Assembly (NCBI RefSeq): GCF_004801405.1
Contig: NZ_SSOB01000020.1
Coordinates: 62,001 to 126,000, forward strand
Direction of reading: 5' to 3'
DNA from: Cohnella fermenti
GTDB taxonomy: Bacteria > Bacillota > Bacilli > Paenibacillales > Paenibacillaceae
Length of the DNA: 64,000 nucleotides
Each line of letters begins with the position of its first letter. Position 1 is the stretch's first letter. The translations under genes and the position numbers were made by a program. Below, piece by piece: positions 45,792-54,200 of the stretch. Under the pieces are notes generated by a model. That model made no database searches. It saw only the letters and a program-made list of their open reading frames with translations, and was not told the origin of the DNA.

Positions 45792-46682
45792 ATGAGAGTT
45801 CAATGGACATGGGGCGGCGCCGCCTTCCAGATTGCGAACTGCGCGTTGCTGGCCCTGCTCGGGGCGGGGACTCTCTACCCCTTCCTGAATCTGCTGGCAA
45901 TCTCGCTCAACGATTCGATGGACACGGTGCGCGGAGGAATTTACCTGCTTCCCCGGGAGTTTACGCTCGATAACTACAAGCTTATTTTCCAGAATCAACG
46001 GCTGTTCTCCGCAACCGGCTTGTCCGTGGCGCGGACGCTGCTCGGAACGACGGCCGCCTTGATCGCGACGACGATGGTGGCGTACGCGCTTAGCCGAAGG
46101 GAGTTCATGCTGCGCAAGCTTCTGAATACGGTGCTCGTCATCAGCATGTACGTGAACGGCGGACTGATCCCTTATTACATCCTCATCAAGCAGCTCGGGC
46201 TCACGAACACGTTCCTCGTCTATCTGCTTCCGGGGCTGCTCGGCGCGTTTAACGTCCTGATCATGAGAAGCTTCTTCGATGAGCTTCCCCCGGGGCTGAT
46301 CGAATCCGCCAAGCTGGACGGGGCGAACGAATTCACGACTTTGTTCCGGGTCGTCCTGCCGGTCAGCCTTCCCGTCCTGGCGACGATCACTCTGTTCTTG
46401 TCCGTCGGACACTGGAACGCTTGGCTCGACAATTACCTGTTCAATACCGACGAGTCTCTGACGCTGCTGCAATACGAGCTGATGAAGATCCTGATGCAGT
46501 CGACCGATCAGATCGGCGCCGGCGCCGGCAACAATGTCGACGCCGAGATGATGCGCATGACGACTCCCCAATCCATTCGGGCGACGATGACGATCATCGT
46601 CACGATTCCGATCCTGTTCGTCTATCCGTTCATGCAGAACTACTTCATCAAGGGCATGACGCTCGGCGCCGTCAAGGGATGA
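45792..46682 (+). CDS. LplC/YtcP-type sugar ABC transporter permease (importer 2)
   Basis: 296-residue partner permease. It begins with a hydrophobic helix containing LYPFLNLLAISLNDS, characteristic of this subfamily. The EAA loop is LIESAKLDGANEFTTLFRVV and the C-terminal signature is QNYFIKGMTLGAVKG. GAGGTG precedes the ATG. It follows the first permease by 23 bp. Confidence 0.93.
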   Translation: MRVQWTWGGAAFQIANCALLALLGAGTLYPFLNLLAISLNDSMDTVRGGIYLLPREFTLDNYKLIFQNQRLFSATGLSVARTLLGTTAALIATTMVAYALSRREFMLRKLLNTVLVISMYVNGGLIPYYILIKQLGLTNTFLVYLLPGLLGAFNVLIMRSFFDELPPGLIESAKLDGANEFTTLFRVVLPVSLPVLATITLFLSVGHWNAWLDNYLFNTDESLTLLQYELMKILMQSTDQIGAGAGNNVDAEMMRMTTPQSIRATMTIIVTIPILFVYPFMQNYFIKGMTLGAVKG

Positions 46683-46770
46683 CGGAGGTTTGCGAGAATC
46701 GGCGAGAATCAGATGGATATCTGCCGGCTAGTCCGGATGATATAATCATAGAATGGGAAGGGTGGATTCA

Positions 46771-48477
46771 TTGAGAAGACAAGGAATCGCACTAACGGTC
46801 CTGGCCCTGTCGCTTGGCTTGCTGGCCGGATGCGGAGGCAACAACTCCGAGAATGGCGCGCAGCAGGAGGGGGCGGCGTCGGGCGGAGGAGCAGCGCCGT
46901 CGAGTTCGGCAGCGGCTTCGCCTTCGGCCGCGAAGGAGCCGACGAAGATCCAGATCGGCAATTTATTCCCCAATCTGGACGTGAACAATCCGGTCATGAA
47001 GGAGCTGTCCGTGCGCACGAACACGACCTTCGACCTGATCACCGTCACGGGAGACCGCAACCAGAAGTTCGACCTGTGGCTGGCGTCGGGGGATTATCCG
47101 GAGGATACTCTCGTGCTCAAGCCCGATTACGTCGAGAAATACCGGACGGCGGGAGCCCTCATGCCGCTCGACGACCTGATCGAGCAGTACGGGCCCAACA
47201 TCAAGGAGAAGTACGGCAAGTACTTCGACCTGCTCCGCAGCTCCGACGGCCATATCTATTCGCTGTATGTGCCCAAGCTCTCGACGGAGCCGTCTCCGCT
47301 GCTGCAAGCGAACTTCGCCGTCCGCTACGATGTGCTGGAAGACGCCGGTTATCCGGAGATCAAGACGTTCGATCAGCTCTATGATCTGCTGAACACCTTC
47401 TATGAGAGCAACCCGTCCATCGACGGCAAGGAGACGATCCCGTTCGCGGGGTTCGATTATTACGGCAACGGGGCGGACAACCTGTCGAGCCCGACCTTCG
47501 ATGCATCGGGCCTGGTCAACCAAGGCAACTTCACGATCGACGACGAGAATAATGCGCAGCTTCTGTATTCCACGGACGAGATGAAGCGGTACTATCAATT
47601 CCTGAGCAAGCTATACAACTCGAATATGCTGGACAAGGAGTTCTTCACCCTTAATTCCGAGGGCCTGGTCAAGAAGATTACCGAAGGCCGCGTCCTGGCC
47701 GGCTACTTCCCTTCCTGGTGGGTTCAGCCTGAGGTCGAGAAGGTGCTCAGGGCATCCGGCGATTACGACCATCAGTACGCTTACTTCCCGATCACGTTCG
47801 ACAGCTCCGCGGAGAACAAGTCGTTCACCTCCCTGATGACGCGTTCGAACTGGAACTGGGTCATCTCCAGCAAGTCGAAGCATCCGGAAGAAGTCATGAA
47901 GCTTCTCGATTACATCTTCTCCGACGAAGGCCAAATCCTGATCAACTGGGGCATCGAGGGCCGCCACTTCGAGGTGAAGGACGGCAAGCGCACCGTGCTT
48001 GCGGACTTTAACGAGAAGAAGGCCGCCAACCCGGACCTTCAATGGACGGAGACCGCTTCCCCGTTCATGGGAACGTCGATCTATCTCGACCATGGCACGA
48101 AGCTGGCGGACGGGGACTATGCGACGCCGACGACGAAGGAGTCCGTCATAAGCGGCTATGACGACCGAACGAAGGAAGTGCTCGCCAAGTATGGCAAAGA
48201 AGTCTGGTCGGACTTCCTGCCGAAGATTCAACTGATGCCCGCTCTGCTCTATCAGCTCGGGGATATCGAGGACGTCCGCGCGGATATGAAGCGGCTCCAG
48301 CAGGCATGGCTGAAGGATTCGCCGAAGATCATCTTCTCGAAGGACGAGCAGGAGTTCGACGCCAAGTGGGATTCCATGCAGAAGTCGCTCGAGAAGGAAG
48401 GCGCGGCCAAGGCGACGGACGCGTACGAGCAATTGTGGGCGACTACCATGGAGAGGTACCAAACGATTTTACAATGA
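46771..48477 (+). CDS. LplA-type extracellular sugar-binding lipoprotein (importer 2)
   Basis: 568-residue lipoprotein of the long LplA/YtcQ class. Signal sequence RRQGIALTVLALSLGLLAGC with lipid-modified Cys at about 21, then a Gly/Ser/Ala linker, then the binding domain (KIQIGNLFPNLDVNNPVMKE, LWLASGDYPED, YLFSDEGQ-like helix near 390). The start is taken as TTG at 46771, spaced six bases from GAAGGGTGG; the ATG at 46753 lies within that ribosome site. TATAAT at 46741-46746 may allow separate transcription. It ends 49 bp before the sensor kinase gene. Confidence 0.92.
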   Translation: MRRQGIALTVLALSLGLLAGCGGNNSENGAQQEGAASGGGAAPSSSAAASPSAAKEPTKIQIGNLFPNLDVNNPVMKELSVRTNTTFDLITVTGDRNQKFDLWLASGDYPEDTLVLKPDYVEKYRTAGALMPLDDLIEQYGPNIKEKYGKYFDLLRSSDGHIYSLYVPKLSTEPSPLLQANFAVRYDVLEDAGYPEIKTFDQLYDLLNTFYESNPSIDGKETIPFAGFDYYGNGADNLSSPTFDASGLVNQGNFTIDDENNAQLLYSTDEMKRYYQFLSKLYNSNMLDKEFFTLNSEGLVKKITEGRVLAGYFPSWWVQPEVEKVLRASGDYDHQYAYFPITFDSSAENKSFTSLMTRSNWNWVISSKSKHPEEVMKLLDYIFSDEGQILINWGIEGRHFEVKDGKRTVLADFNEKKAANPDLQWTETASPFMGTSIYLDHGTKLADGDYATPTTKESVISGYDDRTKEVLAKYGKEVWSDFLPKIQLMPALLYQLGDIEDVRADMKRLQQAWLKDSPKIIFSKDEQEFDAKWDSMQKSLEKEGAAKATDAYEQLWATTMERYQTILQ

Positions 48478-48526
48478 GTTGATTTATTCGAATATTGCAA
48501 CTAAGGCAGAAAGGATGGGATGCGGG

Positions 48527-50284
48527 ATGAATATACGCACCAAGCTATTCTGGACCAACGGCGCGGTTGTTGTTATTCTGACCGCGTCCTTGACGTTTTG
48601 TCTGGAGAATTACGCGAGAAGCTCCATGCTGGACACCCTCCAGGAGAGCGCAGGGCATTCTCTGTCCCAGCTCGCCGAGAACGTCGACAGCGCGCTTCGG
48701 TCCTACGAGCAAGTAGCCGATTACCTCTATATGGACGACCTTCTTCAGGATCGCTTGCTCAAGAAGTTCGATACGTATCCGGAGGCCCACGAGGAGTACT
48801 TCGAATCCGTCAAGCCTCAGTTGTATTCGATCAGCTCCTCCACGGAAATCCGGGATATCGCCATCTATACGGACAACTCGTCCTTCCACGTCGGCAGCAT
48901 AAGGCCGCTTGAGGAGATGTCCGGTCTCGGGCTGTCGCAGGTTCAGTCCTGTCTTGAGGGAGGGGAGGTCGGCACCGAATCGCTGCGAACATGGAGCGTG
49001 TCCCGCGATCATCCGGAGCGTCTGGCGCTTACGCAGAGACTGAATCATTTGAACTCCCGTTCGTGTCTGTTCCTTCACATTGAGATGGACGCAAGCAAAG
49101 TGACCGATCTGATCAAAATGGAGGGGGAGAGGAGCCGCTTCCTCGTCTTGCTGCCGGACGGGGCGAGTGTGATGGACAGTGTGGAAGGATCGGCCGAGAG
49201 CAAGGCAGAGCTGATTGCGTCCTTGGCATCGGCGGAGGGAGGGCGAATCGTGAATCTGGAGGGGGAGGATTACCTCCTTAATGCACAGCGCCTCTCCTCC
49301 CGGAACAGTGTGGACGGACTTCAAGTAGCTTCCCTGCTTCCGCTTGCGGAGCTGGAAGCGAAGACAAGCGTCATCCGGCAGATGGCCATTCTCTTCTTCC
49401 TTCTTATGCTTGCCGCGTTCGCCATCGTCAACTTTATCGTGTCCGGACGCATCACGAGGCGCCTTCGGCAGTTGTCGTCGAAGATGAGGCGGACCGACAT
49501 GGACTCCTTGCAGCCGATCGGGCACGTTCGGGGCAACGACGAGGTCAGCCACCTCGGCCATATGTTCAATGACATGGTGAATCGCATGCAGAGGCTGCTT
49601 GGCGAGGTGTACGAATCGGAACTCAGAGAGAAGGAGCTTCAGCTTCGCACGAAGGAAGCCGAGCTGTACGCGCTTCAGACGCAGATCAACCCGCATTACC
49701 TGTACAACACGCTGAATTCGATTCGCGGCAACCTGCTGGAGAACGGAGATCGGCCGAACGCGGAGATCGTCGGCCTGCTGGCGAAGTCGTTCCGCCAGAT
49801 GCTCGGCAAGAGCGGAGGAACGATCCCGCTCGCGGAAGAGCTCGGAATCGTCGAGACCTATCTCCGGATTCAGGCCTTCCGCTACCCGGACAGGCTGAGG
49901 TACCGCATCGACGTCGACGAGAAGCTGCTGCGGCTGCGGGTTCCGAAGCTGTCCCTGCAGATTCTGGTGGAGAATGCGATTGTGCACGGGCTCGAGCCCA
50001 AGGAGTCTCCAACGACGATCGTCGTCTCGGCCGAGATGGAAGACGAGGCGATTCTCTTGCGGGTCGAGGACGACGGCGCCGGCCTGGAGCCCGCCCGGGC
50101 GGCGCAGATTCAGGCGAAGCTGTCGGAGTCTTCGGAGGACGGGAACCACATCGGATTGGTTAACGTGCATCAGCGGCTGCAGAGCTTCGGCTCCGAATAC
50201 GGAATCCGTCTGGCGGGCAAGCCCGGAGAGGGAGCCGAGGCCTCGATGCGCATCCCCCTGTACGAACGGATCGGCACGACCTGA
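48527..50284 (+). CDS. YesM-type sensor histidine kinase
   Basis: About 585 residues. An N-terminal transmembrane helix, an extracellular sensor of roughly 250 residues, a second helix near 290-310 (MAILFFLLMLAAFAIVNFIV), a HAMP linker, the His_kinase domain with phospho-accepting H390 in QTQINPHYLYNTLNSIR, and an ATPase domain with N-box LVENAIVHGLEP and G-box EDDGAGL. YesM kinases usually sense extracellular sugars with the help of binding proteins and control the adjacent importer. It is paired with the response regulator 20 bp downstream. The ATG at 48515 is an alternative start. Confidence 0.92.
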   Translation: MNIRTKLFWTNGAVVVILTASLTFCLENYARSSMLDTLQESAGHSLSQLAENVDSALRSYEQVADYLYMDDLLQDRLLKKFDTYPEAHEEYFESVKPQLYSISSSTEIRDIAIYTDNSSFHVGSIRPLEEMSGLGLSQVQSCLEGGEVGTESLRTWSVSRDHPERLALTQRLNHLNSRSCLFLHIEMDASKVTDLIKMEGERSRFLVLLPDGASVMDSVEGSAESKAELIASLASAEGGRIVNLEGEDYLLNAQRLSSRNSVDGLQVASLLPLAELEAKTSVIRQMAILFFLLMLAAFAIVNFIVSGRITRRLRQLSSKMRRTDMDSLQPIGHVRGNDEVSHLGHMFNDMVNRMQRLLGEVYESELREKELQLRTKEAELYALQTQINPHYLYNTLNSIRGNLLENGDRPNAEIVGLLAKSFRQMLGKSGGTIPLAEELGIVETYLRIQAFRYPDRLRYRIDVDEKLLRLRVPKLSLQILVENAIVHGLEPKESPTTIVVSAEMEDEAILLRVEDDGAGLEPARAAQIQAKLSESSEDGNHIGLVNVHQRLQSFGSEYGIRLAGKPGEGAEASMRIPLYERIGTT

Positions 50285-50303
50285 CAACAAGGAGGGCATT
50301 GGC

Positions 50304-51083
50304 GTGAAGCAGCATAACAAGCTGTACGACGTTCTGCTAGTTGACGATGAGCCCGGGGCGATCAAGTCGCTTAAGTACTTGCTGGATTGGGAGCAAGCCG
50401 GCTTCCGGATCGCCGGAGAAGCCTCCAATGGCCGACAGGCGCTGGAATGCCTCGCGGAGCACCCTTATTCCTTCGTCATTACGGACATTCGAATGCCGGA
50501 GATGGAGGGGCTTGCCTTCATTGCGGCCGTTCGGGAGAGAAGCGATATTACCGTCGCGATCATGAGCGGATACGAGGATTTCGCCTATGCGAGGGCGGCG
50601 CTTCAGCTTGAGGTGAAGGACTATCTGCTGAAGCCGGCCGAAGAGGATGATCTGGCGAGGCTGCTGGCCAGGGTGAGAGGGGAATTGGATAAGCGTGACA
50701 AGCCCGTCCCGTCCGAAGAGGATCGTGCGGCGCCTTCGGGCGATCTCGGCAACGAGAAGGGAGTGGCCCGGTTCGTCAAGCAGTGGGTGAAGGATCATTA
50801 CGCGAGTCCGCTTACGTTAAAGGGCATCGCCGCGCAGCTATACATGAATCCGGCGTACCTCGGAAGCCTCTTCAAGACCCAGACCGGCATCGGCTTCGGC
50901 GAGTACGTGCTGCAGGTGCGAATGGAGAAAGCCAAAGAGATTCTCGCGGGAACGGATCTGAAGGTGTACGAGGTCGCTTCCGCGGTCGGCTACAACGACA
51001 TGGACTGGTTCTACGAGAAGTTCAAGCTCTATACGGGAGTGAACCCGCGGGATTATCGGAGCAGCAGGGATTCGGTCGGCTGA
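50304..51083 (+). CDS. Short YesN-type response regulator (receiver plus AraC HTH)
   Basis: 259 residues. The receiver domain (1-120) has acidic pair D14 and D15, phosphorylated D61 in VITDIRMP and K110. A linker of only about 35 residues leads to an AraC-type DNA-binding domain (about 155-255) with GYNDMDWFYEKFKLYTGVNP. Typical YesN proteins are near 500 residues because of a long middle region; that is missing here, while the other regulator in the window has it. The start is GTG after AAGGAGGG. A 24-bp tandem repeat begins at its last codons. Confidence 0.9.
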   Translation: MKQHNKLYDVLLVDDEPGAIKSLKYLLDWEQAGFRIAGEASNGRQALECLAEHPYSFVITDIRMPEMEGLAFIAAVRERSDITVAIMSGYEDFAYARAALQLEVKDYLLKPAEEDDLARLLARVRGELDKRDKPVPSEEDRAAPSGDLGNEKGVARFVKQWVKDHYASPLTLKGIAAQLYMNPAYLGSLFKTQTGIGFGEYVLQVRMEKAKEILAGTDLKVYEVASAVGYNDMDWFYEKFKLYTGVNPRDYRSSRDSVG

Positions 51084-51170
51084 GATCGTTAGGATTCGTA
51101 AGGTATAGACAATAAGGACTCGGATGGCTGAGACAATTGGGATTCGGCTCGTTGAGACAATATCCGAACA
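51078..51170 (+). repeat. 24-bp tandem repeat, four copies
   Basis: GACAAT occurs at 51108, 51132 and 51156 in matching contexts (TGAGACAATTGGGATTCG type), with a diverged first unit starting at the stop codon of the response regulator gene. It lies just upstream of the promoter of the second sialidase-like gene. Confidence 0.75.
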
Positions 51171-51189
51171 GGAATGGGATAGACGGCTT

Positions 51190-51218
51190 TTGCTTGAGTA
51201 TTGAGGTCATACCATAAT
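51190..51218 (+). promoter_or_regulatory. Promoter with GntR-type operator before the second sialidase-like gene
   Basis: TTGCTT (51190-51195), a 17-bp spacer and CATAAT (51213-51218) make a plausible promoter. The spacer ends in AGGTCATACCA (51204-51214), one base different from the sites at 24472, 30448 and 31455. Confidence 0.65.
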
Positions 51219-51251
51219 ATGGGATCGCTGGTTCCCTTAGGAGGATAACGA

Positions 51252-54200
51252 ATGGCATCGTTGGCTGCAAGGGCAAGAGGCAAGCTTCTGATCTGCGCCG
51301 CTCTCGTTATGGCATCGCTGAATTTCGGACCCGGAGCCGCCGCGCCTTCCGCTGCGGCAGAATCGCAGGCAGACCCGGGCGCTTCCGTCTCCTCTTCCGT
51401 CTCCTCTTCCGTCTATTCCTTATCACTTAGTTCGGGTTACCAGTCCAGCACGGATAAGCTTCCAGCGTCGATCGGCTCGGCGACGGGAGAGCGCAATCCC
51501 TACCAAGGATCGCTGGCTTCGTTCGGTTCCACAGGCGCATTCTCCCTGGACAGCGGGCTGAACAGCCTCGGCGCCGACCTCGGAGCGGAGGAGACCTTCA
51601 ATCTGATCGAGCTGGACTCGGACGGCAACGGTACCCATCGCGTCGAGAAGGCGGACTTGTCATTGTACGTGAGCGATGACAACGTCACGTACGAGAAAGT
51701 ACCGGATTGGGACTTCCTGAAGCTGGATCGCTCCTTGCTGCTCTACAATTTCTCCGAGACGGCCCGTTACGTCAAGGTTCATAGCCATTACGACGATACG
51801 AATGCCGAGTACTCCGGCTCGAACCTGCAGGCGATGTTGGAAGTTTACGAGCTTCCGGCAGGGACGTGGACCGCGAGCGGAGGAGGGGAGTGGAGTTACC
51901 GCAAGGCCGTGACGGTAACGAATCCGAATAACGAGACGATATACGACCGTCCGGTTCACCTGTCCGGCAGTTCGCTCGGCACTTCCGCCCTAATCTCGGC
52001 CGGGCGTCTGCAAGCGGACTACCGCGATGTCCGGTTCGCCGATGCGGCCGGGCGGGAACTGAGCTTCTACAAGGACGACGGAGGCTTCTACGTCCGGCTT
52101 CCGGAGATGGCGCCGCTCGCGACGGCTACGGTATACTTCTATTACGGCAATCCGCAGGCCGCCTTCAGCGGAGGAGGGCAAGAGGCGCTGCAAGTCGAGT
52201 ACGGCAACAAAACCTTTACTCCGCAAGGTGACGACGGCTTGGAATTCGGAGCCAATATCAAGCCTGTCCGGCTCCCGGACGGTACGTTGATGCTTATGGC
52301 GCAGACCGACATCGACAACGGGATTTATGCCCGTTATTCGTTCGACGACGGGATGACGTGGTCGGTGCCGGAGCCGCTGATCTCTCCGGGAAGCCGCTCG
52401 GGCATATCCCTCGATAGCCCGGGCGGGGCTTACGTGGACGAGACGACTGGAGACCTGTTCGTCGCGTTCTACTCGTACCATTACTTCGGCGTATGGGACG
52501 GAGTCCACAGTTGCCTGGACGATTCTGTCTGTCGCTCGGACCTGTATGTCGTCAAGGCGACCGGATTTTCCGGCGGGAAACCGAGCTTCGGCGCTCCCGT
52601 TGCGGTGAGCGGGATGATGTCCTCGCTTGGCAATCCGGTGAATTACGCGGTTACTTATTCCAATCCGATTCGGACGAGTACCGGACGCTTGGTCGTGACG
52701 TTCGGGTTCGCGATCGGGGACGACGGCACGTTCGCCGCCGGAGTCGCATACTCGGACGACAACGGCTTGACCTGGACGAAGAGCGCATCCGACCTGACAA
52801 TCCCGTCCATCGGCGGGGAAGGCGGCGTATCGGAGACGGCGATCATCGAGCGTGCCGACGGATCTCTGATCATCTACGCCAGGCAGCAGCGAGGAGACAA
52901 GACGACTCTGGCCGAGTCCGTATCCGTCAATAACGGAACCACCTGGTCCGCGGCGCAGGACAGCGACATCCTAAGCAGCAATACCTTCCCCGCGCTCAGC
53001 CGCGACGAAGACGGTTCGATTCTGCTCAATTGGTCGGGGCACAACGCGATGGGAGGAACGAGCTATCAGCGCAACGACTTGACGATTGCCTACAGCCAAG
53101 ACGAGACATTGACTTGGGACGGGTACCGGAATGTGCTCGATCGGACGATTCTGTCGACGCCGGGCTGGTATTCGGAAGGCGAGCGTCGGCAGGCCGTCGA
53201 GTCCGACAAAGTGCCGGCGGGCGAGAATGCGTATTTGTTCTCGTGGTCCGGGGGAACGCAGACGGGCTCCGTTCTCGTGGAGGATTTCTACCGGTATTTG
53301 TACCGGAGCCATGGGGCGCTAGACGACTTCGAGTACGAGCGGGCGGCCGGGACGACGGACAACGGCACCCGTCTTGCGGGAGATTATTGGTGGAAGACGA
53401 CGAGCTTCGGGACGGTAACGACGAGCGGCACGCAGGCCAAGGAGGGAGTCCAATCCCTTCGAATCTACGATCACGTTAGCAATGTCACGCCGACCGGCGC
53501 TTCCCGGTTATTCCCGGCCGTGCGCAAGGGAACGGTGGAATTGTCCCTGTATGGAACAAGCTTCACAAACGGATTGAATCTCTCGCTTCAGGAGGGCTAT
53601 TCGCAACATCCGAACGCGGCCGGAACCGCCTTCCGTCTGCAAGTGGCGCCGGACGGTTCCTTGCTATACTCGGATGCGAAGGAATCCTACAACCGGAGAG
53701 CCGGATTCGTTCCGGATGACGTTACGCCAGCCTCCGGCAACCTGGAGAACATCGGCAACACCGCCGCTCTCGCGCTCGATTACAAGAATCGCAGCGTTGG
53801 AATGGATCTTGGCCGAGTCGAGACGATCACCCAGATCAAGCTGATCGACAACGATTCCTCGAACCGTCTTGGCTCTAGCAATCTATCCGTCTATATCAGC
53901 AACGCGAACGACGGAGACTGGCAACTGGTCACCGGGTGGACATTCGCCAAGGCGGGAGGAACGATCACGCTCGGAGGCTTGAACGCGCAAGCCCGGTACG
54001 TGAAGGTGCATCAGAACTATGCCGATACCGCGTATACCTTCGTGAATGGTCTGCAAGAGATCATCGAAGTCGTCTCCGGTCCGGCTACGCGCCGCATCGG
54101 CTACTTAACTGGCGATACGAGCCCCGCCTCCGGCAATTTGGCTTCCTGGGGAACAAGCGGTTCCTTCGGCTTCGACTACCAGAGCCGCAGCGTAGGCATG

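Noticed and set aside
48545-50428. 627-residue minus-strand frame opposite the kinase gene
   Set aside because: Antisense shadow; the plus strand encodes a complete YesM-type kinase.
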